Origin: Apium graveolens
Lineage: Eukaryota > Streptophyta > Magnoliopsida > Apiales > Apiaceae
Length of the DNA stretch: 64,000 nt
Direction of reading: 5' to 3'
NCBI RefSeq assembly: GCF_009905375.1
Contig: NC_133647.1
Span: 134,535,263-134,599,262 of the forward strand
Shown here piece after piece: positions 47,519 through 59,500 of the stretch; positions within the stretch are counted from its first letter, which is position 1; the number at the start of each line of letters is the position of its first letter. A model generated the notes under the pieces. That model worked only from the letters and a program-made list of their open reading frames with translations, made no database searches and had not been told where the DNA came from. A program made the position numbers and the translations under genes.

Positions 47519-47530
47519 GCTCTGATACCA
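47519..47530 (-). promoter_or_regulatory. Primer binding site, initiator tRNA-Met
   Basis: Plus strand GCTCTGATACCA, minus strand TGGTATCAGAGC. It lies 5 bases inside the 5' LTR of the Tekay element. Confidence 0.88.
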
Positions 47531-47535
47531 ACTTG

Positions 47536-49185
47536 TGATGCCCTCAATCTCGGGGTTAGGAAATGAGGACCCACACACCTCTAATTTACTAATTAAATAA
47601 GCATAAACCCTGATTAGCTACTAACAGGATCAAACAGGATAAAGTATGAGACAAGATTACAACTACCAATCATATATATAACTTACAACCCCAAAAATAA
47701 AATTTAAATAATCATATTCGATCTCGGCTTGGAACCGACAGATAACCCATTGTATCTTTAGAACTCTCTGGCTAAGCGCTTGCTCACTCAAAAACTTTAC
47801 TACGTGCTCTGACAACCGGAAGCCCTCAACACGATAGGGACCACCAGGTACGCTCTTACGAGCAGTGCGCCTAAGACTGGCCATCTTCTTGCTTAACTGC
47901 CATGGTTAGATTTAAACAAAACATATGAGTATAAAACTCAACAAGTAACTATAAAGCAGTTCTACGATATCAAAATCCACAATATACTTTACCAATCTCA
48001 GGGCATTCTACTTTATCAGATCTAGGTGGCAGAATTCTATCTTTCGGGTTAAGAAAGGGTTATGAAGGAAAAATTGGGGCTTTCAAGGAACAAGGCTTTC
48101 GAAACAGATCACAAAATAAAAATATTAAGGAAAGCGATAATATTTTCATTATATGGAATCAACTATATGATCAACAAAATAAAAATCAGGGTTCACGAAT
48201 TATAAGCTTCACAATATCACAATCCACTCTTTTCAAAGCAATATAAACCATTTTCATTTTCAAAGAATCAATTACTGAATAGGAAATCTCAATTCCTTTT
48301 AAAATAATCAATATGGAACCCTTGATTGGACCACTTTATCTTTCATTTCATTATAATACGGGTGATCAGCCCGTACCGACCTCCATCCGGTCTTTAAGGT
48401 ACCAAATGGCATAATTTCAACCTTAAACTGGACTAGCCCCGCTAGCCTCTTACTATGACTGGACTAGTCCCACTAGCCTCTTACGTCCCAATCCAATCCA
48501 TCAGGAATTCGTTTGGAAAACCTTGAGTTGGAAAAAGTAGGTTTTCTTAATTCATTTTATCATTACCAAGAATATGAAATCATTCGGACTCTTTCAAGTC
48601 GAAATTCATTCTTAGATTCAATTTTAAGAAATCAAAGTTAAGGAAATGAACCAAGGATAGGAAGGTGCAATTTTAGGAATCTTGAATCAATGATAACAAG
48701 GTACTTAAGTTAGAAGAATCAAAACTGTTTCAAGGATCAATAGGGAATATGGTGATCTGGGATTGTAGCATCATTACAAGGGGTTCGTAAAGGTACTTAT
48801 AGGGTTTATAACAGTTCATGGTATATCAAATAAGTAGAACGGGAAAAAAAGAGTTACTAAAGGGGGTTGGATCAATAAGCTTATCAATAACAGTTTTACA
48901 AGATCAAAGACAGGGTATCTCAAATCAATAACAGGGGTTCATTATTTTAATAGTTCAATACTCTACATGGCATGAACAATATCCTCTATATAACCATTTA
49001 CATAAGTAATTAGAGTTACTTGCCTTAATTCGCTTTCCTGAAGGTTGAACTACTACCACCTAGTATACATTTCCCCTTCCTAGCCTGAATGCCCTCACGC
49101 TCCGAATCTACAATAAAAACTAAACCCTTAATCATTTCTCAACTCTCGTTCCCGGAACATTCACTCAATACGATAGCTCGGTTAT
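47536..49185 (-). repeat. 5' LTR of the Tekay element, first part
   Basis: Begins TGATGCCCTC. It has no gene. Short TGGACTAG...CTAGCCTCTTAC repeats lie at 48426-48480. It breaks off at 49185 in the GTTAT target site of Sirevirus element 2 and continues at 62354. Confidence 0.8.
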
Positions 49186-50250
49186 TGTTAGGAATATATG
49201 TGCATTAGTTTGATGATATGTTTAACAAAACACTTAAGTAGAAATTTAGTGTCTGTAGCCTCAACGGATAAGACCACTTTGGCTATCCGTTGATGGTGTA
49301 GCTTTACTTAGAAATAAGTCTAGTATTGTAGCATATTTCAGTCTCTGTATTTAAAATTGTAATTCTTAGAAGTTGAGAGAAACTATGAGTCATGTTGACT
49401 ACTAGATGATATGCAGATAGGAAGGCCAATTGTAAATATTTCATGCCTTGTAATTTTGTATAAATGAAGTGGTATCAATGGATGACTTAAAAGACCTTCA
49501 ACGGATGAGAAGCTAAGCTTCAACGGATGTCTCTAAAGCTTCAACGGATAACATCCTTCAACGGATGAGAGTATCAACGGATGAAAGCTTCAACGGATAA
49601 CATCCTTCAACGGATGAAGTCATCAACGGATGAAAGCTTCAACGGATGTTCTGCTAATCAGCCGTTGATAAGTGGTAGTTGTACCTACAAGCAGAGGCAC
49701 GTGGGTTGACAGAGAAAACTGAGATGTGGTAGCCGAATTTCAGGATCAACAGAAAAAGCAGCCGTTCTTCTTTTGTACAAAGTTGCAATAGTCAACAAAG
49801 TACTTGAGTGAACAGGAAAAGAAGCAAGTGAAGAACTTATTTTACTATTGTAATTTTATATTGTTTTTCACTTGTACACTTGGTAATATATATGAACCAA
49901 GAAGAAGCTAGTAATTAGAGAGATTTTTTCCAGAGCTGTTAAGAAATATCTTGAGAGAAAATTCATCTAGTTTGTACTAGGATGCAGCTGTGATCAACAT
50001 TGTTGAACACAGATTTTCTAATATACCATCTCTGGTGGAACAACAAATCCACCAGAAAAGTTTTTAAGGTCTGTTGTGTTCTTTACATTTGTGCTTGAAT
50101 ATATATCTGTCTGTATTAGCTTAAAGCAATTCACACACTTGTTCTTCTTGAACACACAACTTTATAAACTGCTCAAAACTTGAAAAAGTTTTGAGATTTA
50201 CATTCAACCCCCCTTCTGTAAATCTCATTGTTAGTCTTCTAGGAATAACA
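49186..50250 (+). repeat. 5' LTR of Sirevirus element 2
   Basis: 1065 bp, TGTTAGGAAT...GGAATAACA. Eleven exact copies of TCAACGGATR or its reverse complement lie at 49261-49648, plus a mutated copy at 49475 and a partial one at 49660. A TATA-like ATATATAT is at 49886-49893, low confidence. Confidence 0.95.
49475..49668. repeat. Cluster of TCAACGGATR motifs in the 5' LTR
   Basis: Exact copies start at 49498, 49520, 49541, 49558, 49574, 49590, 49607, 49623 and 49639, mostly 14-23 bases apart. Two more form an inverted pair at 49261 and 49284. Spacers such as AAAGCT and AGCTAAGCT also recur. This lies in U3 if the TATA at 49886 is used, so it may be an enhancer. Confidence 0.92.
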
Positions 50251-50252
50251 AT

Positions 50253-50264
50253 TGGTATCAGAGC
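50253..50264 (+). promoter_or_regulatory. Primer binding site, initiator tRNA-Met
   Basis: TGGTATCAGAGC, two bases after the LTR. Confidence 0.9.
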
Positions 50265-50311
50265 AGGCTCTTGACACACAAAGAGTTTAAAGATCTTGGA
50301 ATCTAACAAAG

Positions 50312-52726
50312 ATGAGTAAGAAGGATATTGGAGTAAAGATCCCAGTTCTTGACAAAGACAGTTATCACCACTGGAAGGTGAAAATGCACCTTCATCTACT
50401 CTCCCAAGATGAAGGTTATGTAAACTGCATTGAGAATGGTCCTCACATTCCCCACAAAGTAGCCACAGTTGCTACGGCCACAATTGCTGTTGGTCAATCC
50501 ATTCCAAAACCCAGAGCAGAATGGACAATGGAAGACACAGAAGAAGTCCACAAGGATAAGAAGGCTATGAACATTTTGTTTAATGGTCTTGACAAGGATA
50601 TGTTTGATAATGTGATAAATTGTTCAACTGCCAAAGAGGTTTGGGACACAGTTCAGCTGCTGTGTGAAGGTACAGAACAAGTAAGAGAGAACAAAATGCA
50701 GCTTCTCATTCAACAGTATGAGCACTTTCATTTTGAAGAAAATGAATCTTTAAATGACACATTCAATAGATTCCAAAAACTGTTGAATGGACTGAAGCTG
50801 TATGGTAGAGTGTACCAGGTGAAGGATTCAAATCTTAAATTTTTGAGATCCTTACCAAAGGAATGGAAACCCATGACTGTTTCCTTAAGAAACTCTCAAG
50901 ATTATAAGGACTTTACTCTTGAAAGATTATATGGAATCTTGAAGACTTATGAACTAGAGTTGGAACAGGATGAGGTATTGGAGAGGGGGAGAAAGAAAGG
51001 AGGTTCAGTTGCATTGGTAGCTGAAAATGAGAAAGAATGCAGAAAAGAAACTGTGAGATCTACATCAAGCTCCAAAGATGGTGTAAGAAATCCAGAATCA
51101 GACAAGGGTAAAGGGCAAGTTGCTGAAAATGAAGACAACTCCAGTCAAGATGACTCTGATGGTATTGATGAGCATCTTGCATTTCTGTCCAGGAGATTTG
51201 CAAAGATGAAGTTCAGGAAAAACACTAGAGCCACTAAACCCCATAAGAACATGGTGGACAAATCCAAGTTCAAGTGTTTTAATTGTGGTATGAGTGGACA
51301 CTTTGCAAGTGAGTGCAGAAAGCCAACCTCTGAAAAGAAGAAATTTGAACAAGTAGATTACAAAAAGAAATATTTTGATCTGCTCAAACAGAAGGAAAGG
51401 GCTTTCATTACTCAAGAAAGAGACTGGGCAGCTGATGGAGAAGAAGAGGATGAAGACATGGAATATGTTAACTTGGCTCTCATGGCTGATTCTGAGGAGA
51501 ATGAAGTTAGTTCATCAAGCAACCAGGTAATTACTACTGATATAACACAGCTTACTAAAGAAGAGTGCAATGATGCTTTTAATGACATGTCTACTGAACT
51601 GTATCATTTGCGTGTATCTCTTAAATCTCTTGCTAAAGAAAATAGTAGGATTAAAGAGAACAATCTGTTTTTAAGTAATAGAAATGCTGTGTTAGAAGAT
51701 AAGTTAATTGACCTAGAAAAGACTAAGCTGCATTGTGTATCTGTTGAAAATGAACTAGCTGAATCTATTAAGAAAGTAGAAATACTTTCCAATCAATTAG
51801 AGAAAGAGCAAGAGGTGATTAAAGCCTGGAAAACATCTAGGGATGTAAGTGCTCAAATTGCCAAAGTCCAAAGAATTGAATCATTCTGTGAAACTGCCTG
51901 GGATAAAAATAAAAAGAAACTGGAATTAATTGATGGACTGTCAACGGATGTGGAATCAACGGATGATGAAAGTTATCCGTTGAAGGAAGAAAAGGAACAT
52001 CCGTTGAAGGTTCCTCAATTAAAACAGGCAGATGTTTCTAAAAGAGAAAATCTAAAGAAACTCAACAAAAAGTTTGGTTCAACTTCAAAGAACTTTGTCA
52101 AAGAAGGAGCAAGCACATCCAAAGATGTCAGAAAGGTGAATGTAGGGCACATGACCTTAGAACAGTTAAACAATAGGCTCAAGATGGTTGAGGATAAAAA
52201 GGAATCCAAAAGGAAATCCAACAGAAATGGGAAGGTAGGAGTTAACAAACATAACAATTACACACCTGACAAGTATGCTCCTAGAAAAAGCTGTGTGCAT
52301 TGTAGTAGTGTTAATCATCTATCTGCTAACTGTAAATCTATTAAGAAATCTCCCATAACTGTACCCTCTTCCATGCCTAACATGTCTGTATCACCTCTAC
52401 ATGCTCTGCCTGTTATGTCTCAACAAAATCCTTATGCACATTTTGCAAACATGCCATATTTTAACAATTCTTATCTTGCTGCATTCAGTATGCCTCAATT
52501 GCCATACAATATGCCAATGTGGAATAACATGTATGCACAATCCATGCCTAATAATACTATAAATGTGCTGGATAATGTTGTGACTAACCCTACACCTCAA
52601 CCAACCACATCTAAGACCAAGGTTGACTCAAACTCACCTAAGTCTAAAGATGCAGGAGGAATGAAGTCTAGGAGAAAGGCTAACAAGAATGGACCCAAGG
52701 AAACTTGGGTACCAAAATCAAATTGA
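50312..52726 (+). CDS. gag: Sirevirus element 2 Gag
   Basis: 804 codons, ATG at 50312 after a 47-base leader from the primer site. Residues 10-220 are the copia gag core (DKDSYHHWKVKMHLHLL, TAKEVWDTVQLLCEGT, QYEHFHFEENESL). Residues 321-334 are a CCHC zinc knuckle (CFNCGMSGHFASEC). Residues 430-520 look like a coiled coil. Residues 543-565 carry four TCAACGGATR motifs, read as STD or Y/H-PL. Residues 661-674 are a second knuckle-like motif (CVHCSSVNHLSANC), followed by a Met/Pro/Asn-rich part. It forms the particle and binds RNA. It is longer than ordinary copia gag, as is usual in Sireviruses. The frame ends with TGA 52724-52726. Confidence 0.93.
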   Translation: MSKKDIGVKIPVLDKDSYHHWKVKMHLHLLSQDEGYVNCIENGPHIPHKVATVATATIAVGQSIPKPRAEWTMEDTEEVHKDKKAMNILFNGLDKDMFDNVINCSTAKEVWDTVQLLCEGTEQVRENKMQLLIQQYEHFHFEENESLNDTFNRFQKLLNGLKLYGRVYQVKDSNLKFLRSLPKEWKPMTVSLRNSQDYKDFTLERLYGILKTYELELEQDEVLERGRKKGGSVALVAENEKECRKETVRSTSSSKDGVRNPESDKGKGQVAENEDNSSQDDSDGIDEHLAFLSRRFAKMKFRKNTRATKPHKNMVDKSKFKCFNCGMSGHFASECRKPTSEKKKFEQVDYKKKYFDLLKQKERAFITQERDWAADGEEEDEDMEYVNLALMADSEENEVSSSSNQVITTDITQLTKEECNDAFNDMSTELYHLRVSLKSLAKENSRIKENNLFLSNRNAVLEDKLIDLEKTKLHCVSVENELAESIKKVEILSNQLEKEQEVIKAWKTSRDVSAQIAKVQRIESFCETAWDKNKKKLELIDGLSTDVESTDDESYPLKEEKEHPLKVPQLKQADVSKRENLKKLNKKFGSTSKNFVKEGASTSKDVRKVNVGHMTLEQLNNRLKMVEDKKESKRKSNRNGKVGVNKHNNYTPDKYAPRKSCVHCSSVNHLSANCKSIKKSPITVPSSMPNMSVSPLHALPVMSQQNPYAHFANMPYFNNSYLAAFSMPQLPYNMPMWNNMYAQSMPNNTINVLDNVVTNPTPQPTTSKTKVDSNSPKSKDAGGMKSRRKANKNGPKETWVPKSN

Positions 52727-52745
52727 TTGATTTTGTGGTGTGCAG
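52709..52745 (+). promoter_or_regulatory. Gag-pol junction with a GT...AG 37-base segment
   Basis: Gag and pol are in different frames, and stops (52724-52726 and 52728-52730) separate them, so a plain frameshift cannot join them. The segment from GT at 52709 to AG at 52745 has the frame-correcting length, and its end TTTTGTGGTGTGCAG is like a 3' splice site. Sirevirus element 1 has a comparable segment of 39 bases (37259-37297) that also fits. Such lengths are short for plant introns, so another donor, ribosome bypass or stop suppression remain possible. Confidence 0.35.
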
Positions 52746-55700
52746 GAAAATAGAAGAAATCTATGGTACTTGGACAGTGGCTGTTCAAGGCACATGACTG
52801 GAGATTTCTCCCTGCTCACAGAGTTTAAAGAGAGAGCTGGCCCCAGCATAACCTTTGGAGATGACAGCAAAGGGTTTACTATGGGATATGGCTTGATTTC
52901 AACAAGGAATGTCATCATTGAAGAAGTTGCATTAGTTGATGGTCTCAAGCACAACTTACTGAGTATCAGTCAACTATGTGATAGAGGGAATACAGTTTCC
53001 TTCAATTCTGAAGCCTGTGTTGTCACTAGTAAGAAAGACAACAAAGTGGTTCTAACTGGAGTTAGAAAAGGAAATGTGTACTTAGCTGACTTCAACTCTA
53101 CAGATGCAGAATCTATTACTTGTCTTTTCAGCAAAGCAAGTTCAGTTGAGAGTTGGCTATGGCACAAGAAGCTATCCCATTTGAATTTCAAGACAATGAA
53201 TGATCTAGTCAAAAAGGACTTAGTAAGAGGAATTCCTCTTGTTGAATTCTCAAGGGATGGTCTGTGTGATGCTTGTCAGAAAGGCAAACAAAGGAAAGCA
53301 TCATTTCAGAAGAAGCTTGAAACAACAATTGATGAACCATTACAGCTGTTACATATGGATTTGTTTGGACCAGTCAATGTATTGTCAATAGCAAGAAAAA
53401 GATATTGTTTAGTGATTGTAGATGATTTCTCAAAGTTCACATGGGTCTGTTTTCTTGGATCAAAGGATGAAGCAAGTGAAATCATTATCAATCACATCAG
53501 GCAAGTCAATAATCATCCTGACTTAAAAGTAAGAAACATCAGGAGTGACAATGGAACTGAATTCAAGAATTTGACATTAAGGCTGTTCTGTGAAGAAAAT
53601 GGAATCATGCATGAGTTCTCAGCTCCAAGAACACCTCAGCAAAATGGGGTAGTTGAAAGAAAGAACAGATCTTTAATTGAGGCTGCCAGAACAATGCTTG
53701 AAGAATCAAAGTTACCAACATATTTTTGGGCTGAAGCTGTTAATTGTGCCTGTTTCACTCAAAATATTTCTCTGATCAATCAAGCTAAAGGCATGACTCC
53801 TTATCAGTTGTTCAAGAAAAGAAAACCAACTCTAAACTTTCTTCATGTCTTTGGATGTAAATGTTTTATACTAAGGAATCAATCTGACCATAAAGGGAAG
53901 TTTGATGCAAAGGCTGATGAAGGAATATTTGTTGGTTATTCAGCTGGAAAATCTTATAGGGTCTACAATCTAAGAACCAACATTGTTATGGAATCTGTGC
54001 ATGTTGTGTTTGATGATAAAAAGATTGATGGACTAACAGATGAGGAACATTATGAGAGACTCAAATTTGACAATATTGAAATATATTGTGATGATAGTGA
54101 AGAAGAGATTGATGGAGACGACACTTCAAAAGGAATACAAAATTTGCTCCTGGATAATGCACAAAATTCAGCATCCGTTGAAAGACATTGTGCATCATCC
54201 GTTGAAGTACTTAATGAAACATCCGTTGATCATAGCTCATCAACTGATAATCAATTTACATCATTAATTGATGGAACTCCAAGTTCCCTGCAAAGGACCA
54301 ACAACTCAGGGGGAGTTTCAACTAATCAAAACTCTATCTCACATCATGACAATACTGAGATCACCTCATCTAGAGCTCATCTTCCACCTCAAAGGAAATG
54401 GACCAAGAATCATCCCTTTGAACTGATCATTGGTGATGCATCATCTAAAGTGCAAACAAGAAGAGCTACTCAAGATGAATGTCTGTATAGTAGTTTTCTA
54501 TCTCAGGAGGAACCTAAGAAAGTGGAAGAAGCCTTATTGGATCCAGATTGGATATTAGCTATGCAGGAAGAGCTAAACCAATTTGAGAGAAACCAAGTTT
54601 GGAAGCTGGTACCCAAACCAAAGAACAAGAGTCCTATTGATACAAAATGGGTATTCAGAAATAAGATGGATGAAAATGGCATTATCATAAGGAATAAAGC
54701 CAGATTGGTTGCTAAAGGCTATTCTCAGCAAGAGGGAATAGATTTTGATGAGACATATGCTCCTGTTGCAAGACTTGAAGCTATCAGAATCTTTCTAGCC
54801 TATGCAGCCCATGCCAATTTCAAAGTCTATCAAATGGATGTCAAGAGTGCATTTCTAAATGGGAAATTAGAGGAAGAAGTCTATGTAAGTCAACCTCCAG
54901 GATTTGAAGATCCAAATTTTCCAGACTATGTGTATTATCTGTTGAAAGCACTCTATGGACTGAAGCAAGCACCTAGAGCCTGGTATGAAACATTATCAAA
55001 ATTTCTTTTGGAGAATCACTTCACTAGAGGTACTGTTGATAAAACTCTCTTCTTTAGAAATGTTAATGGCTCTAGTATACTTGTTCAAATTTATGTAGAT
55101 GACATAATATTTGGTTCTAAAGATAATAATCTTTGTAAGAAGTTTGCTAAGCTAATGCAAAGTAATTATGAAATGAGCCTAATGGGAGAACTAACCTATT
55201 TTCTTGGTTTACAAATTAAACAAGTTAGTAATGGAATTTTCATTAGTCAAACTAAATATATTCATGATCTTTTAAAGAAGTTTGACTTAATGGAATGTTC
55301 ATCTGCAAAAACTCCCATGGCCACTGCCACCAAACTTGAATTAAATAAGACTGAAAGGTCTGTGGACATTACAAGTTATAGAGGCATGGTTGGTTCACTT
55401 TTATATTTAACTGCTAGCAGACCAGATATAATGTTTGCTACATGTCTGTGTGCGAGATTTCAAGCTGATCCTAGGGAGTCTCACTTAATTGCTATCAAGA
55501 GAATTTTCAGATATCTCAAGGGTACACCAAATTTAGGAATTTGGTATCCTAGAGAATCTGGCTTTGATCTAATTGGTTATTCAGATGCAGACTATGCAGG
55601 TTGCAAAATAGACAGGAAAAGTACAACAGGCTCCTGTCAATTCCTGGGAAACAAGCTTGTATCATGGTTTAGCAAAAAGCAAAATTCAGTCTCTACTTCT

Positions 55701-56036
55701 ACAGCTGAGGCTGAATACATTGCTGCTGGAAGTTGCTGTTCTCAAATGTTATGGATGAGGAATCAACTCCTTGATTATGGACTTCATGTTGATAGAATAC
55801 CTATCTTTTGTGACAACACAAGTGCCATAGCCATAACAGAGAATCCTGTGCAGCACTCAAGGACCAAGCACATTGATATTAAGTACCACTTCATCAGGGA
55901 GCATGTCATGAATGGTACAGTAGAACTACATTTTGTTCCAAGTGAACAACAAATTGCTGACATATTTACCAAGCCACTTGATGAATCAACATTCACAAGA
56001 TTGGTAAGTGAGCTAGGTATGCTTAATTACTCTTAA
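52740..56036 (+). CDS. pol: Sirevirus element 2 Pol (protease, integrase, RT, RNase H)
   Basis: Open from 52731. There is no ATG near the start, so it is likely made as a Gag-Pol fusion. Residue order: protease [10 protein letters not shown] (12-21); gag-pre-integrase and HHCC zinc site ending CDACQKGK (about 140-185); integrase core with D in MDLFGPV, D in RSDNGTEF and E in NGVVERKNR (200-310); linker (440-560) with three TCAACGGATR motifs in antisense at 54172-54229; RT (about 590-840) with [15 protein letters not shown] and YVDDIIFGS (785-793); RNase H (920-1060) with [24 protein letters not shown] and [12 protein letters not shown]. All active-site residues are present, so this copy can probably work. 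Confidence 0.94.
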   Translation: MQENRRNLWYLDSGCSRHMTGDFSLLTEFKERAGPSITFGDDSKGFTMGYGLISTRNVIIEEVALVDGLKHNLLSISQLCDRGNTVSFNSEACVVTSKKDNKVVLTGVRKGNVYLADFNSTDAESITCLFSKASSVESWLWHKKLSHLNFKTMNDLVKKDLVRGIPLVEFSRDGLCDACQKGKQRKASFQKKLETTIDEPLQLLHMDLFGPVNVLSIARKRYCLVIVDDFSKFTWVCFLGSKDEASEIIINHIRQVNNHPDLKVRNIRSDNGTEFKNLTLRLFCEENGIMHEFSAPRTPQQNGVVERKNRSLIEAARTMLEESKLPTYFWAEAVNCACFTQNISLINQAKGMTPYQLFKKRKPTLNFLHVFGCKCFILRNQSDHKGKFDAKADEGIFVGYSAGKSYRVYNLRTNIVMESVHVVFDDKKIDGLTDEEHYERLKFDNIEIYCDDSEEEIDGDDTSKGIQNLLLDNAQNSASVERHCASSVEVLNETSVDHSSSTDNQFTSLIDGTPSSLQRTNNSGGVSTNQNSISHHDNTEITSSRAHLPPQRKWTKNHPFELIIGDASSKVQTRRATQDECLYSSFLSQEEPKKVEEALLDPDWILAMQEELNQFERNQVWKLVPKPKNKSPIDTKWVFRNKMDENGIIIRNKARLVAKGYSQQEGIDFDETYAPVARLEAIRIFLAYAAHANFKVYQMDVKSAFLNGKLEEEVYVSQPPGFEDPNFPDYVYYLLKALYGLKQAPRAWYETLSKFLLENHFTRGTVDKTLFFRNVNGSSILVQIYVDDIIFGSKDNNLCKKFAKLMQSNYEMSLMGELTYFLGLQIKQVSNGIFISQTKYIHDLLKKFDLMECSSAKTPMATATKLELNKTERSVDITSYRGMVGSLLYLTASRPDIMFATCLCARFQADPRESHLIAIKRIFRYLKGTPNLGIWYPRESGFDLIGYSDADYAGCKIDRKSTTGSCQFLGNKLVSWFSKKQNSVSTSTAEAEYIAAGSCCSQMLWMRNQLLDYGLHVDRIPIFCDNTSAIAITENPVQHSRTKHIDIKYHFIREHVMNGTVELHFVPSEQQIADIFTKPLDESTFTRLVSELGMLNYS

Positions 56037-56585
56037 AATTCATGTCTTCTTTGCAATTTGATGTGGAGCCTGAAATATATTAGTTGCTAGAACAAATTTG
56101 ACTTTTAACAAAGTTTATTCCATCAACGGATGTTCCCTATCCGTTGAAAGTCAAAATTGCTCTATCAACGGATATTCATTATCCGTTGAAAGACAAGTAT
56201 ATCTCTGGAACTTTTATCCGTCAACGGATAAAGCTGAAGTACCTTTCAACGGATGACAATTTACATTATCCGTTGAAATGTCACATCAGACGTTTGAGGT
56301 GTTTCACAGCCGTTGATTCTATTTTCTTAACCGTTGATACCATACATACATCTGTATGTATTGGTTTTAAAGGTAGTTATTAGAATACTTACAGTTTATT
56401 CTTAAACGGCTGAAATTCACCAACACCTATTTATTGATTAATCCTTTATTTATTTTTTTTTTTTTAAAGCATATAAGCCCTTCTGATTGTTCATTATTAC
56501 TTTATGCTTTCTTAGAATTTCAAGCATTTACCATTTTCTCTCTGCAAAACCCTCAAGTTATTCTCTGCAATTTCTACTCACAACA
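56037..56585 (+). promoter_or_regulatory. Motif-rich spacer between pol and ORF3
   Basis: Seven exact TCAACGGATR copies, in alternating orientation: 56123, 56138, 56165, 56180, 56221, 56246 and 56267. Two weaker CCGTTGA forms follow near 56309 and 56330. Neighbouring copies in opposite orientation can pair as hairpins with loops of a few to about 20 bases. A poly-T tract (about 56452-56464) precedes ORF3. The spacer could control production of a separate ORF3 message, but this is inference. Confidence 0.65.
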
Positions 56586-59500
56586 ATGGCACCAGTCGTG
56601 AAGATTATGTCTCAATCTGGGTTCATCTACGAGAAGAATAATTTCATAGCTCTGGTAGAGAAGAATGAAGCCCACTCAGATTATCACAAAATGATGGACT
56701 TCATCAAAAACTGTAAACTTAGCTATGCAATGCTGGAAGCCCCAACGATTTTCTGTGAAGTAGTTGAGGAGATTTGGACAACTGCTGAGTTCAACTCCAT
56801 GGATATGACTATCTCCTTCACTCTCAAAGGTAAAAATCACTGTATAAACTGTGATGACTTACAAGCATGTTTTAAATTACCTGAGAACAATGCCATGACA
56901 CCACACACTGATAGTGATGTATCCAGCATGTTAGATTCCATAGGTTACTCTCTTAACTCTGCTAATTTAGGGGGTATTAGACGAAAAGGCCTTAGGAAAG
57001 AATGGAGTTTTCTTGGGGATGCCTTCATAAAGGTTTTCTCTGGGAAAATTAGTAATTTTGATGCCATAACTTCATCTCTTGTTAACATGTTCTATATGCT
57101 TGTTTCTGATAGGTACTTTAACTTTAGCAACTATGTGATGCTAGAATTAGGTACTAGATTAGGTAACAAAGCTAATAGACCTAATAACATCTATTATGCT
57201 AGATTCTTTATGTTATTGGCTAACCATGTTGCTGAAGGTTTAGTCATAATCAATGAGAATAATAAACTCAAGTGCTGGGCACAAGAGAAAAGAGTTCTTG
57301 CAGACTTGAAGAGAATGGATCTTAACAGCAGTGTGCAATTGGTATATTTACCAATCATGAATGCACCCCAGGTAGGTGAGGTAATTGCTTCTACAACTCC
57401 TACTTCTTCCAACCCCTCTATTTCTTTATCTTCTAGTGTGGCCATGAAATCTGTGTCAATGCCCCAACAGATTTCTACCAAGGTCACCAAATCCAAACTT
57501 TCAAAATCCAAGACAAAGAAAACCACCTCTGTTGTTTCTCAAAAGACAACAGTTGTAACAACAACCATTAACCCTGAGGGAAGTGATCAGGGTGTGAGTG
57601 GTGAGGGGAGGGGTGAACATCAAAGAAACCCCCAGGATAAGGAAGGAGAGTTGAGTGCTTCCCAAGCTAGCCAAGCCCCAGTTTCTCAAAAAGCTGTGGT
57701 GGTTGAAAAGGTCTCTAGCACATCCCTAGTAGCATCCTCCCAAAAGGATGTTACTATTGAAAAGAGTTCCCATCCAGGAACACAGAACAAAAGAGGGAGG
57801 GACACTAAAGCCAAACACTCACCTACAAAAGCCTTTATTAGAAGAAAGAAGGCTAGAACCCAATCTTCTACACAGGGTGCACACACTGCACAGAAACATC
57901 CATCTGTCTCTGTGCCTTCTCAAACTCAGTTTGATGTGACTCCAATAAATGTGGAGTCACAGCCCCATTCTCTCACAATAACTACACATCAATCACCAAA
58001 TACTTCTTCACCATCTCTGGATGTGGATATGCTATTCCCATCAATTCCTGATTCTCCCTCTTTACAACTCAGGGAGAAGCCCCACTCAAATACAGGTGAT
58101 CATCATCTTTTAGATGATTTGTTGGATCACCCGCAAATTCTTTCAGATATAATTGAAGGATCTGTATCAACACATATCAAATCAATCTATACAGATTCAA
58201 CAGTTATATCACTTTCAATTTCATCTTCTTTTCCTTCTTCAATGGATATCACTCATCCGTTGACAAGTGGTTGCTCTTCAACGGATAAGCTTAACAGCAG
58301 TTATCCGTTGATAACAACAGTTTCAACTTCAACGGATATTCCACATCCGTTGATAGTCTCTACACAAATAACTGAAATGATTCCAAGTGTAGAAGACATG
58401 AATACTGTGCAATCACTTTTAGGATTGAGGGCAGGGAGTGAAAATTTGAGTGAGAGGCTGGGTTGCTCCCAGGCAAAAGGAGAGATTGAGAGCACAAAAA
58501 TGCATGCTATTTCTTCCAGCATGGCAAAAGTCAGTGAGTGGAGTACCACCTTAGAAGGTGAAGGTGAGGGAGTGAGATGTGTGAGCCAGGGGGAGCCCCT
58601 GATGCAAGAACATAGAGAAAAAGAGAGAAAAGCAGGTACAGTTGATACAAGGGTGGAACCAGCCATTGCTCATGAGTCAATGATTGTGGATGATGCTGAA
58701 AAGGAAAGACAATTTCAGCAACATTACAAAGCTGTAATTGATAACATTTCCTTGGATGCTGACACTTTTACTCATCCTGTGACAGCCTATCAACTGTTGG
58801 CTGCTCAGGGCAATGAGGAGGCAGAGAGGACACTACATCTAGTGCACTCAACAGAATCTCTTCAAAGGGATAAAGCTGCTATTAACAGGATGCCTTCTAC
58901 AGCTGGTGAGCCATCTGAGGAATTTGGAGTAAATTCTGATGATGATGACTCTATTTCTTCTGATGGAAGCATGAACATAGGGGGAGATGAAGACCCTAGT
59001 TCCATTCCTAATCTACCTGAATGGGCCCTGACTAAGGAGCATAGAACAGGTGAATTCAATGTCCACCTGGTCAAACAAATCATCACTATTCAACAGGCCA
59101 TTCAGAACACTTCAAATGCAAATATCAAGGCTATCCTCCAAGCTCACCTGGACTCACTGCATCTCATGAAGTTGCAGAAAGTAAAGCAAGATATGAGTCT
59201 AAATGATCTCAGGAAAGATATTGCTGACTTGAAATCCTTCACTTCAGAAAAATTGGATTCAGTCATGCCCTATGGTACTTTGCAGGACTTGGTTTCGAGA
59301 TTGAAAAAGGAATCAGTTACTGAACAAAGGCTGGCCAAGTTGGAAGACAGAGTTCAAGGAATTGAAGATTCTGTGGCCACCCTTCTTCTCAACCAACAAT
59401 CTCAAACCAATCTCCTAATGCAGCTGGCAAAAGCACAAGGCTTGACCCCTCTCCTTGATGATAACAAAAAGGGGGAGAATAAAAGGGAAGGGGAAGGAGA

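Noticed and set aside
49475..49668. Regular short repeats considered as a CRISPR-like array
   Set aside because: The repeats are 10 bases, spacers are 4-13 bases and are themselves repetitive, and the context is a plant LTR.
56487..56585. First 33 codons of the ORF3 frame as a signal peptide or membrane anchor
   Set aside because: Only moderately hydrophobic with Arg, His and Lys inside, and the ATG at 56586 has a better context. Kept as a possibility, not called.
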